This document shows positions 42,299 through 50,948 of a DNA stretch of 64,000 nt, piece by piece. The stretch's first letter is position 1. Each line of letters opens with the position of its first letter. Source of the stretch: Ohtaekwangia sp036568665 (GTDB lineage: Bacteria > Bacteroidota > Bacteroidia > Cytophagales > Cyclobacteriaceae); assembly GCF_036568665.1 (NCBI RefSeq), contig NZ_DATCSD010000446.1, positions 1 to 64,000 of the forward strand, read 5' to 3'. The notes below the pieces were generated by a model. The model was not told the DNA's origin. It did not search any database and saw nothing but the letters and a program-made list of their open reading frames with translations. A program made the position numbers and the translations under genes.

Positions 42299-43435
42299 TT
42301 AAAGAGAAGCAAACTCGAAGAGATGATGATTGACCAAATGAACATCGTACTTAGATTTTGCCAGTTGATAACTTGCTTCGCCCATTTCTTCAATCAACTC
42401 AGAACGTTCAATAAACTTTCGCATAGCGCTCTGCAATGCCTCTGCATTTTTCACTGGTATTAAAAAACCATTTGAACCATCTCGTACAGTTTCGCGGCAA
42501 CCAGGATTATCCGTGGTGATAATTGCTTTCCCCATTGCCATTGCTTCCAATATAGTACGGGGAGTTCCTTCTCTATAATACGATGGCAGTACAAATACAG
42601 AGCACGTTCGCAGAAGTGAACGAACATCTTTTTGAAATCCTTTATAATCAATAACTCCTTCTTCAACCAATTTATTTAACTGTGATTGATCAATGGAATC
42701 GGGATTACCTTCATCAAGCAACCCGATAAGCTGGAAAATTACTCTGTTACCAAATTGCTTTTTCAGATTACTTGCCGCCTCCAGATATTGATCTATGCCC
42801 TTTGCGCGAATAAGCCGGGCAGTTAATAAAAATATTACAGGTTCACGCACAACCTCTGCCCTGGTGTAATACGCAAGATCGACACCCGAGCCTGCCGTTA
42901 TCGTCATAGCGGTTGCAGGATTTACAAGCTTGTGTAAAAGAAAATACTCCTGATCATCAGGATTCTGAAAGGCAATAAAGTTGAGTTTCCGCAGAGAGAA
43001 TCTATACAGCGCATGAATAAGAGATTGCATGATCTTCTTCTTCAATGTCCGTACACCTGTATCCAGGTATCCAAGCCCCGTTATTAACGCTAATGTTTTT
43101 GTCTTGCCTGAAAAAGATGCAGCCAGTGTGCCATAAATAACCGGCTTGATAGTATAGGTAATCAACAGATCAGGCTGATATACCTTGAAGATTTTTTTCA
43201 ATTCAAGTATAGTACTGAAATCCTTCAGAGGATTGAATCCGGTTCGAGCAAGTTCTACCGATCGAAATTCAACCTGCATCTCCTTTAGTTTACGCACCAC
43301 TTCTTCATCGTAACCAGGTGCTATCGCCAACACTGTATATCCGTTACGAACCAGATCTTCCAACAGGTTTTTCCGAAAATTGATCAGTGAGAATATATAG
43401 CTTCCAAAAACAATAGCTTGTCTCTTATGCTTCAT
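42299..43435 (-). CDS. GT4-family glycosyltransferase (PglA-like)
   Basis: A 378-residue GT-B glycosyltransferase. The C-terminal nucleotide-sugar domain has FVLPSYYREGTPRTILEAMAMG with the GT4 EX7E motif (E of YREG and E of ILEA). The N-terminal domain opens VFGSYIFSLINFRKNLLEDL. Position just upstream of the PglC-like gene suggests it adds the second sugar onto the lipid-linked bacillosamine, the PglA role; donor sugar unknown. It overlaps the Wzy candidate by 11 bp. Confidence 0.9.
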   Translation of the reverse strand: MKHKRQAIVFGSYIFSLINFRKNLLEDLVRNGYTVLAIAPGYDEEVVRKLKEMQVEFRSVELARTGFNPLKDFSTILELKKIFKVYQPDLLITYTIKPVIYGTLAASFSGKTKTLALITGLGYLDTGVRTLKKKIMQSLIHALYRFSLRKLNFIAFQNPDDQEYFLLHKLVNPATAMTITAGSGVDLAYYTRAEVVREPVIFLLTARLIRAKGIDQYLEAASNLKKQFGNRVIFQLIGLLDEGNPDSIDQSQLNKLVEEGVIDYKGFQKDVRSLLRTCSVFVLPSYYREGTPRTILEAMAMGKAIITTDNPGCRETVRDGSNGFLIPVKNAEALQSAMRKFIERSELIEEMGEASYQLAKSKYDVHLVNHHLFEFASL

Positions 43436-44660
43436 GTACCAGTGATTCTTCAGAGGTTTTATTCTTTGGCTTTACCACAGCTCTGCGAGGAGTGTGATAA
43501 TATCCGTATGCCATAATAAACAGAAATGGAAAAATTATGGCGCGATGTCGTGCTATCAAACCAATGTTATTTTCAAACAATCCGACAGATAAGACATATA
43601 TAGCCAAAAATGCTAAAATGAAAGTTGACAGTCTATGCCGCAGGCTTTCTCTTAGAAAAGCGGAAACAGAACGTCTGTTCGTGTATAGCAGGAACAAAAC
43701 AAAATTGATTTCCAGTGATGAGGCTAACGCCAGCGGGTTTGTTCCTTCCCATATAAATGGTCGCGCCAATACATCTATTACACCTCGTGGAATGGAGGAA
43801 AGTCCACCAGACTTTTGTTCAAGTGCTCCGCTTCCATAATTGTTGTTTCGTAAAGTACCTGATTGCAATTCTGAAATGGATTCACTCGATAAATCCTCTA
43901 TTCCCCATTTTGCAGAAAGATAATTCATAATAAAAATCAGTATCACCACTCCCACTACAATCTTGGCAGTTTTAGCAAAGAAGGAATCTTTAACATTGAT
44001 AATGAAAAATGCCGCCATCGCGATTATTACCATGTAAGCAGCAGGAGGTCTGAAGGCGTAAGTAATAGCAATACCTAATGCAATGCGTATATAGTTTAGC
44101 TTCTTGTCAGTTATACCATAGCAAACAAGGCCAAGTCCTAAAAACATAAAAGCATCTTTGCCGATGGTTGATGTCCAGAACCACAAGGCCGGGAAATAAA
44201 ACAAAAGCATACTCAATTTCCTGAACTCAACCTGAGGGTAATTATTTGCAAACGACTTGAGCATGTATACAAGCCCTAAAAAACAAACAAGCGAGAACAG
44301 GAGATAGATACCAAACATCGAGTTGAATGTTACTATCATAAAGATAGCTGCCGGGTATGCCACAAAGTTGGTGTAAAACAGTTGGCCACCACGCCACAAT
44401 CTCTCATTTGTAAAGGGAGAAAGATCTCCATTCATAAAATACTCGGCAAATACAGCAGCATAGTTATCGTATACAAATGCATCTACCGCTCCACCACTAA
44501 AGTATATTGCATAAATAATATAGGCAGTAGTACCGAATATTCGGAAGAGCATGCCATAAGTATATACCTGGTTAAGAGAATTATATTTCCCTATATACCA
44601 GGGTCTGGCCATATAGCCAATAATAAATAATAACGCTATTCCAATGATCCCACCGATCAT
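43425..44660 (-). CDS. Polytopic membrane protein, candidate Wzy polymerase
   Basis: A 411-residue protein with about ten membrane helices and one larger loop around residues 255-300 (SSESISELQSGTLRN). Wzy polymerases vary too much for motif recognition, but size, topology and place between glycosyltransferases in a locus that also has Wzx and Wzc suit this role. Alternatives are an EpsG-like protein or a membrane glycosyltransferase. No catalytic motif can be cited. Confidence 0.6.
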   Translation of the reverse strand: MIGGIIGIALLFIIGYMARPWYIGKYNSLNQVYTYGMLFRIFGTTAYIIYAIYFSGGAVDAFVYDNYAAVFAEYFMNGDLSPFTNERLWRGGQLFYTNFVAYPAAIFMIVTFNSMFGIYLLFSLVCFLGLVYMLKSFANNYPQVEFRKLSMLLFYFPALWFWTSTIGKDAFMFLGLGLVCYGITDKKLNYIRIALGIAITYAFRPPAAYMVIIAMAAFFIINVKDSFFAKTAKIVVGVVILIFIMNYLSAKWGIEDLSSESISELQSGTLRNNNYGSGALEQKSGGLSSIPRGVIDVLARPFIWEGTNPLALASSLEINFVLFLLYTNRRSVSAFLRESLRHRLSTFILAFLAIYVLSVGLFENNIGLIARHRAIIFPFLFIMAYGYYHTPRRAVVKPKNKTSEESLVHEA

Positions 44661-45799
44661 GCCTGCAAAACGCGTTTATAAAAAGAATACGTATTATCAG
44701 CCATAGTATTTAACGAAAAGAATTTTTTAGCATTTGTATCTGCAGCAGCAGCATACTGCCCCGCCATATCTTTGTTCTGCAACAACATGCTCACTTTGTC
44801 AGCAAGATCCTGAGTATCATAAGGAGTTGCCAACATTCCCGACTCTCCATCGGAGATCAGTTCATTTGCTGCCGGCACATTAAAGGCAACTACGGGCGTT
44901 CGTGCATTAAATGCCTCCAGAAAAACTACTCCAAAACCTTCCGATCGCGAAGGTACTAAAACCACATCGGAATATTTCATCCAGCAACCAACATCCTTTC
45001 TATAGCCCAGAAAATCAACATGCCTGGTCAGGTTAAGTTCTTCAACACGTTGTTTGAGTTGTTGTTCAAAAGAGCCGGTGCCAATAATAAGAAGCTTAAT
45101 ATCAGGATAGTTCGCTGTTAACTTTTGCACTGCCTCAATTCCCCACAAGTGTCCTTTAAACTCGACCAATCGTCCTGCGATACAAAGTTGATGAGTTGAT
45201 TTTCTATAGGTTTCAGGCTCCTCAACCGGTGTTACTTCTGCCAGGTCAAATCCGTAGTAGATCAGCTCCATTTTCTCAGAAGAAGTTATACCTGTTTGTA
45301 TAAAAAGATTGAGCAGCCCTTTTGAAATAGTATAACTCTTATCAAATTTCGATTCAGCCCATCTTGAGATAAGGAAGTACGGAGTCACTCCCTGCTTGCT
45401 TGCATCGAAACCATGCTTCGCTGTAAAGCTATTATCATAACCGTGTTTAGTGGAAACAAATTTTGCCTTTGGCCGAAAGAAAGTCCGAACAAGGGCAGCA
45501 TAAAAATCAGCATGGATCAAATGGCTATGAACAATATCATAATTTCCCGCTCGAATAATTCTTGCAATTTCCCGAACATCACGAATACCCGGTACACGAC
45601 CTATATTTACCTGGTAAACATGAACCTGCATCTGTTGAAGTCTTTTAACAAAATCGGAATCTTTACCCAGTTGATAGTCCGTATACAAACGAAGAAATTC
45701 AATGGTAATACCTCGCTTTTGCAGCGCAGGTATCATATTCAAATGATAATTCTCTGCACCAAAAATTCCACCTTCCTTTTGAATAAATAGTATTTTCAT
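44657..45799 (-). CDS. GT4-family glycosyltransferase
   Basis: A 380-residue GT-B glycosyltransferase. It opens MKILFIQKEGGIFGAENYHL, which includes the glycine-rich acceptor loop, and contains VPSRSEGFGVVFLEAFNARTPVVA, the GT4 EX7E region. The ATG at 45799 is preferred; a TTG at 45826 would add an unlikely nine-residue Thr/Glu-rich lead. It overlaps the Wzy candidate by 4 bp. Donor and acceptor are unknown. Confidence 0.9.
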   Translation of the reverse strand: MKILFIQKEGGIFGAENYHLNMIPALQKRGITIEFLRLYTDYQLGKDSDFVKRLQQMQVHVYQVNIGRVPGIRDVREIARIIRAGNYDIVHSHLIHADFYAALVRTFFRPKAKFVSTKHGYDNSFTAKHGFDASKQGVTPYFLISRWAESKFDKSYTISKGLLNLFIQTGITSSEKMELIYYGFDLAEVTPVEEPETYRKSTHQLCIAGRLVEFKGHLWGIEAVQKLTANYPDIKLLIIGTGSFEQQLKQRVEELNLTRHVDFLGYRKDVGCWMKYSDVVLVPSRSEGFGVVFLEAFNARTPVVAFNVPAANELISDGESGMLATPYDTQDLADKVSMLLQNKDMAGQYAAAADTNAKKFFSLNTMADNTYSFYKRVLQA

Positions 45800-45836
45800 G
45801 TCTTCTTCTGTCGTTGTTAACGTCAAAATAATATAC

Positions 45837-46877
45837 TTACTGCAAAGAATTTCGCAGCAGCAAATCTTTCATTTGCTGCGCGGTTGTTCTCCAGCTAAAT
45901 CTCCTGGCGTTTACGCTACCCCGAACAGTCAGCTCTATACGCAGGTCTTCGTTTTGTAACAAGTCATCCATTGCAGTCGCTATTTCTTTCTCGTTGTAGG
46001 GATCAACATATCTGGCAGCATCACCACACACTTCCTCAAGGCTCCCCTTTCGTGTTGCTATTACCGGGCATCCTGAAGCCATCGCTTCTAATGCAGGCCA
46101 ACCGAAGCCTTCATGAATTGATGGAAATAAAAATATAGCAGCTCGTTGATAGAGTGTACGCAGATCAATATCGGAGACATTCCTGACAACTATAGTTCTT
46201 GACATCAGCGAAGTACTATTGATTAATCGCTGTGCCTCTTCCTCTATATCTCCGACCTTTATAATCAGAAGATCCTGATACTTACTCTCTGACAGCGCTT
46301 TAAATGTTCTGAACTGATTTTTATACCACACTTTAGATCCTACTAATAAAGCATACGGCCTATCTTCTACTTGTAATTGCTTTAAAATGGAATTTTCTGT
46401 ACTTGTATTTCTCTCCAGCCAAAATCCTTTTAATCCGTTATAAATCGTTCTTACTTTTTCAGGATTAAATTTGACTGCATGGAGTAAATCTGATTTTGTG
46501 TGTTCCGATATGCACACTGTCCATGTGGCTAATCGCATCAATTTCAGATTCCATTTATATATACACTTGAAATACCAACGACCATTCCTGTCCATTAAAG
46601 TATGCAGATCATGGCATACGATTAACGATCGTGAAGCTCTCAGAAATGGTAACAAAAACGCGTAACGCTCTGAAGGGAGTATTACAAACTCAGGAGCGAT
46701 ACGCAACAAGTTGAACGGAAGAACAAAATATTTTCGAACAAGTCCTGTTAATTTTCCAGAACCTCGCGAAAAATATATTGTATCGATATCAATACCTTCA
46801 AAGCTCTCTTTCAGCTCATGCACATATCGTTTTATACTCTGCGAAGCCTTTTCGTCTTCAATAATATGTATACGCAC
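45837..46877 (-). CDS. GT4-family glycosyltransferase
   Basis: A 346-residue GT-B glycosyltransferase with the C-terminal motif FLFPSIHEGFGWPALEAMASGCPV, like WbpY or mannosyl- and rhamnosyl-transferases of O-antigen loci. The N-terminal part has a VCHDLHTLMD acceptor stretch. The start is GTG at 46877 (MRIHIIEDEK); an ATG two bases upstream is out of frame. Substrates unknown. Confidence 0.88.
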   Translation of the reverse strand: MRIHIIEDEKASQSIKRYVHELKESFEGIDIDTIYFSRGSGKLTGLVRKYFVLPFNLLRIAPEFVILPSERYAFLLPFLRASRSLIVCHDLHTLMDRNGRWYFKCIYKWNLKLMRLATWTVCISEHTKSDLLHAVKFNPEKVRTIYNGLKGFWLERNTSTENSILKQLQVEDRPYALLVGSKVWYKNQFRTFKALSESKYQDLLIIKVGDIEEEAQRLINSTSLMSRTIVVRNVSDIDLRTLYQRAAIFLFPSIHEGFGWPALEAMASGCPVIATRKGSLEEVCGDAARYVDPYNEKEIATAMDDLLQNEDLRIELTVRGSVNARRFSWRTTAQQMKDLLLRNSLQ

Positions 46878-46910
46878 ATCTATATACTTTGAGGTTGATC
46901 TTAACTATAC

Positions 46911-48092
46911 TCAGGCATTTAAGAAGTCCTTTAGCCGCTGCAACGATTGGCCATCGGTCTTGTAAAAAAATTCCAACTTGAATTTCTCCATGTTCTCTTT
47001 TTCAAAATCAAAGGAGATATCTTCCAGTCGAAAGTTCCAGAAATTCAGCACTGGCGCTGTCTTTAGTGCTTCTATCTGTTCTTGCATGAACGAATAATTC
47101 AGCCTGAACAGAATCACTTTCTTCCAATATATAGCAGGGATCACCATGGTAGAATAAAATCCGAAGCAGCCCTCTGCCTGCTGTACATACGCACTCAAAT
47201 TAGGTGTATGTTTCAAATAAACTATATTCTCATCCTGCGGGAACCAGGAGGTGCGATAACTTTCAGGGTGAAGCTTGATATATAGCTTCGCCTGATGACT
47301 CTTACAGAATGCATTCAGTGTCTGATAAAAATCCGTCATCTTCGCTTGCGACACGAGCTCCTCTCCCAAACTATGCTCTGCAAAAGCCTGATCAATATGC
47401 AGGTAAAATTTGTCCGTTGTTACAGGCTGCTCCGCTACCAGAAACTTATCCAGTTCAGGGCTCCCTATATATAGTAATTGTTCAACGCGTGGCTTTTCAA
47501 TCTGTTTATGTATCGTGGCATTTCGAGGAGAAAAACACAAAAAGTAAGTTGGAATCTTTCCGCTAAACGAAAAGTAACGTGAAGCCCAATAATATCCTTT
47601 CTTTCGAGACCAGTATGTATATAGAACGAATGATACAATCATCCATCGCTGACTGGGCTTCAACGATTTCACTAAAAATGAGACTGAGCTGAATTTAACT
47701 TCACGTTTCACAGCATCAACCTTTTTAACAACATTCTTCTTGCGCCACTGTCGCTCTCTTACGCGATAATCTTTATAATTAGAATATATACCGTGCTGCA
47801 GGATATAAGTACGAATCCCGGCTGACTTTGCCGCTATATTCAAAGCGATTGAAAGGGCTGAATCCAGCGACATAAAAATGATCTTATCCGGAGCTACTTT
47901 ATTCAGAACATCCTGTGCGTTCTGAAAAGAATACCAGTATATAATCTCAGCATAGGAAGGCGGCTGTACCTCATCAAAGGAAGGGTGAATCACAGAAAGA
48001 AACACAAAATCAAAGTCATCTTTCATCCGATCGAATACTTCAATCCAATCTGCTCTTCTATAGGGCCATACCAGCAATATCTTTTTTTTCAC
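46911..48092 (-). CDS. Putative GT-B glycosyltransferase of unrecognised family
   Basis: A 393-residue protein that I cannot place firmly. ILQHGIYSNYKD near residue 95, LYIKLHPES near residue 265 and the acidic VQQAEGCFGFYSTMVIPA stretch resemble the HG and HP motifs of GT-B polymerases such as polysialyltransferases and CDP-glycerol transferases. No signal peptide or membrane helix is clear. It lies among GT4 genes. Start is GTG at 48092, just before an A8 run. A role in transferring a nonulosonic acid is possible because the locus makes such sugars, but that is inference. Confidence 0.65.
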   Translation of the reverse strand: MKKKILLVWPYRRADWIEVFDRMKDDFDFVFLSVIHPSFDEVQPPSYAEIIYWYSFQNAQDVLNKVAPDKIIFMSLDSALSIALNIAAKSAGIRTYILQHGIYSNYKDYRVRERQWRKKNVVKKVDAVKREVKFSSVSFLVKSLKPSQRWMIVSFVLYTYWSRKKGYYWASRYFSFSGKIPTYFLCFSPRNATIHKQIEKPRVEQLLYIGSPELDKFLVAEQPVTTDKFYLHIDQAFAEHSLGEELVSQAKMTDFYQTLNAFCKSHQAKLYIKLHPESYRTSWFPQDENIVYLKHTPNLSAYVQQAEGCFGFYSTMVIPAIYWKKVILFRLNYSFMQEQIEALKTAPVLNFWNFRLEDISFDFEKENMEKFKLEFFYKTDGQSLQRLKDFLNA

Positions 48093-48115
48093 AGCAAAAT
48101 TAATTTAGCATAGCC

Positions 48116-49177
48116 CTATCGTGGCGAGTTGTACAGATCCTCGATGATTTTCTCGTACTTTTCAGTAAGTATCTTGATATCAAAACGGCCCGCCAGATCG
48201 TATACTTTCTGTGACATAGCCTGAAGCTTTAACGGATTGTTTACAAGATCCTGGATGATGTCAGTAATTTCTTCACGTGTACTTACAACATATCCCTCTT
48301 CTCCATGACGTATCCACTCATCCGGACCATAGTCAATATAGGTTATGGTCGGAATACCAGAGCTTGCTGTTTCAATAGTAACTTTACCCAGACCTTCTGA
48401 ACGAGAAGGAAAAATATGCAGATCAACCTTACGGAAAAGCTCTTTCATCTTTGGCTGTGGCAGTATACCATGGTATACTACGTTGCTTAAATTAGCTATC
48501 TCTTTTCTCTGTTCGTCATTCGCCTTCCCCACTATGTGAAATGTGAGTGATGGAAACGCTTTCGCGGCAAAAAGGTAATCGCTGATGCCTTTTCGCTTCA
48601 TATCATTGCCTATAAAAATGATATTCTGAAGTCTGTCTATTTTTTTTCCCGGCTGATAAAATTCAGTTGTATCACTGGTAACAAAAAGCGTTTGTGGCTC
48701 TGTTTTTATACCAAATCGCTGAAAGTTATAGTCGCGCATATGCGAAGTAGTCGAGTATACACGATTATGACGGGTATACGCGCGGATCATCTTCTCTTTT
48801 GTTTTATAAATCGAGATAGGTCCTTCTAAAGCTGCATCATCCAGTTTATTTCTTACCGTCTTAAAGCTTTTCTTACGGAATAACTTCACTAAAAAAATTC
48901 CCCAATCAGAAAACTCAGCACGCGGAAAATAAGCGATATCACAGTTCCATATTCCCCATATAAACGCCAACATTCCCGATATCTTAAAGGGATAAAAGCA
49001 ATGGAATATCTTTACTCCGTCTATGGTTGGCCTGGGCAGATCACCGTTAAAAATCGTACAGGTATAAATCTCGAACTTTTCCTTATCGATAGCTCTGGCC
49101 ATTGACAGAATACTCAAGTTCTGTGCGTTCGTCTTGTTAATATATGCTGCGCAAAAAACTTTAATTTTCTTTTTCAT
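48116..49177 (-). CDS. GT4-family glycosyltransferase
   Basis: A 353-residue GT-B glycosyltransferase. The donor domain has IIFIGNDMKRKGISDYLFA and HIFPSRSEGLGKVTIETASSGIP, with the EX7E-like glutamates in SEGL and TIET. It lies 23 bp upstream of the previous gene and 4 bp downstream of an acetyltransferase gene on the same strand. Donor sugar unknown. Confidence 0.88.
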   Translation of the reverse strand: MKKKIKVFCAAYINKTNAQNLSILSMARAIDKEKFEIYTCTIFNGDLPRPTIDGVKIFHCFYPFKISGMLAFIWGIWNCDIAYFPRAEFSDWGIFLVKLFRKKSFKTVRNKLDDAALEGPISIYKTKEKMIRAYTRHNRVYSTTSHMRDYNFQRFGIKTEPQTLFVTSDTTEFYQPGKKIDRLQNIIFIGNDMKRKGISDYLFAAKAFPSLTFHIVGKANDEQRKEIANLSNVVYHGILPQPKMKELFRKVDLHIFPSRSEGLGKVTIETASSGIPTITYIDYGPDEWIRHGEEGYVVSTREEITDIIQDLVNNPLKLQAMSQKVYDLAGRFDIKILTEKYEKIIEDLYNSPR

Positions 49178-49181
49178 TCAA

Positions 49182-49871
49182 TTATTTTATACTCTTCAAC
49201 AACTCTTCATCAATGGTGTCCGCACTAAATATATGACGGTTCAACTTTATCTTTTGTTCATCCCAATTCCACCACTTCGTTTGTAACAGGATATCGATCA
49301 CAGGCTGAGGGAATCTATAGCGCAACGGTGAAGCCGGAACACCACCTACTATAGCGTACGGAGGAACATCTTTCGTGACCAAAGCATTAGCCGCTACCAC
49401 TGCTCCATCACCTATCGTTACACCGGAAAGTATAGTAGCATTGGCTCCTATCCACACATCGTTACCTATAGTGATTGGCCCGTTGGATACTATATCATCT
49501 TCTTCTTTACCAGTAAAGAAATGCTTTTGAAAAAAATAAGATGAGATGCGCGAGTAATTATGGTTATGCTCCTGAATTGTTACATTCCGGGCTATCGAAC
49601 AAAAACTTCCAATGGATACACCATGGATACCTCCCATGATAAAGACTCCGGGACCATTTACCTGCGTATATTGCCCTATACTTATTTGCCCGTCAAGATG
49701 ACTTCTTCGTATCTGAGCTTTTCTCTTTACCTGAATACGTCCCTTCAGGAAAGTCCCTCGCACGGTAGCAGATGGATCAACATCCAATACACTGGGATTA
49801 CCCGTGGTATTGGACATTGCCACTGTATCCAATATAAACTTTGTTAGCTTTTTTCGTATTGCCGAGAGCAT
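49182..49871 (-). CDS. CatB-like hexapeptide-repeat acetyltransferase
   Basis: A 229-residue left-handed beta-helix acetyltransferase. Hexapeptide repeats run through about residues 50-190. The catalytic histidine is likely in IQEHNHNYSRIS, and DVWIGANATILSGVTIGDGAVVAA is the typical acetyl-CoA-binding end. It resembles O-acetyltransferases that decorate surface polysaccharides (CatB/VatD-like) rather than NeuD. Target sugar unknown. Confidence 0.88.
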   Translation of the reverse strand: MLSAIRKKLTKFILDTVAMSNTTGNPSVLDVDPSATVRGTFLKGRIQVKRKAQIRRSHLDGQISIGQYTQVNGPGVFIMGGIHGVSIGSFCSIARNVTIQEHNHNYSRISSYFFQKHFFTGKEEDDIVSNGPITIGNDVWIGANATILSGVTIGDGAVVAANALVTKDVPPYAIVGGVPASPLRYRFPQPVIDILLQTKWWNWDEQKIKLNRHIFSADTIDEELLKSIK

Positions 49872-49889
49872 GACTGAACACCTTAGGGT

Positions 49890-50948
49890 TTATTCAAAGA
49901 GGTGCCAAATCAAAACTGTATCTTCTTCAATTTCAGCGATTGCTTTTTTGCCAATCACATCATCTATATACTTCGGACTAATTCCGGATGCCGGGCGTTT
50001 CCAGGTTAAGTCGCTATACTCAATCACTTTTCCTTTCGGTATATTCTTCAATGCAACCAGACTTCTTCTTGCATTTTTAATAGCTGGCAATTCCGAAGGA
50101 AGACTCTTCACTTCAAACTCTCCTAACAATTCTACCACGCGATCCATGTTCTTTCTAAACACTTTGAGATCTTCCTTGTCCATAGCATGATAGTGGTCAT
50201 TTCCGGGAAGTGTTTTATCGTGTGAGAAATGTTTCTCCAGTATTCTTGCTCCCAACAATGTAGCCACTTCAAGACTCTTCATGTCTTTCGGCAAGGTGTG
50301 GTCTGAATAGCCAATGATATTATCGGGGAAATGTTTAGCCAGACCTTTGATCATCCCCAGGTTTGCATTCTCATCTGCCGTTGGATAGTTGAGCACACAA
50401 TGTAACAGTGCCAGCGGAACATTATACTTGTTGATCCAACCCACAGCTTCCTGAACCTCATGCAGCTCAGCAGCTCCGCTTGAGAGTATAATAGGTTTAC
50501 CAAATTTAGCCATATACTCAATGAATGGCTTATTGGTAAGATCAGATGAGGATATCTTAAATGCATCCATCAGTTCATTTAAAAATGTAGCTGACTCAAC
50601 ATCAAATGGCGTACTCAAAAATTCTATATCCTGCTGATCGCATACTTTCTTCAACTCTTCAAATTCTTTCTTCCAGAACTTATCATATTTTTTGAAGAGA
50701 TCAAACTGACTGGTCGTAGGCTCCTTCGTCAAATCCCAGTATGAAGGAGAATGTTTGGATGCAATCGTGTTGGCTTTATAGGTCTGAAACTTGATAGCAT
50801 CAGCACCACCTTCTTTTGCCTCGGCAATCAGTCGCTTGGCAATTTCCATATCACCTTCATGGTTTACACCTGCCTCGGCTATAATGTATGGCTGACGTAC
50901 GGTAATGTCGTTGGGTTTCTGACTGTTAAAGAAGTCCTTAATCTTCAT
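49890..50948 (-). CDS. neuB: NeuB-family nonulosonate synthase (copy 1)
   Basis: A 352-residue sialic-acid-type synthase condensing phosphoenolpyruvate with an N-acetylhexosamine derivative. The TIM barrel has YIIAEAGVNHEGD and ADAIKFQTYKA, with IEFLSTPFD and ILEKHFSHDKTLPGNDH later. The C-terminal antifreeze-like SAF domain has RRSLVALKNIPKG and WKRPASGISP. It overlaps the CMP-transferase/PseG fusion by 11 bp, so this synthase and that activator are likely one pathway. Product may be N-acetylneuraminic, legionaminic or pseudaminic acid. Confidence 0.93.
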   Translation of the reverse strand: MKIKDFFNSQKPNDITVRQPYIIAEAGVNHEGDMEIAKRLIAEAKEGGADAIKFQTYKANTIASKHSPSYWDLTKEPTTSQFDLFKKYDKFWKKEFEELKKVCDQQDIEFLSTPFDVESATFLNELMDAFKISSSDLTNKPFIEYMAKFGKPIILSSGAAELHEVQEAVGWINKYNVPLALLHCVLNYPTADENANLGMIKGLAKHFPDNIIGYSDHTLPKDMKSLEVATLLGARILEKHFSHDKTLPGNDHYHAMDKEDLKVFRKNMDRVVELLGEFEVKSLPSELPAIKNARRSLVALKNIPKGKVIEYSDLTWKRPASGISPKYIDDVIGKKAIAEIEEDTVLIWHLFE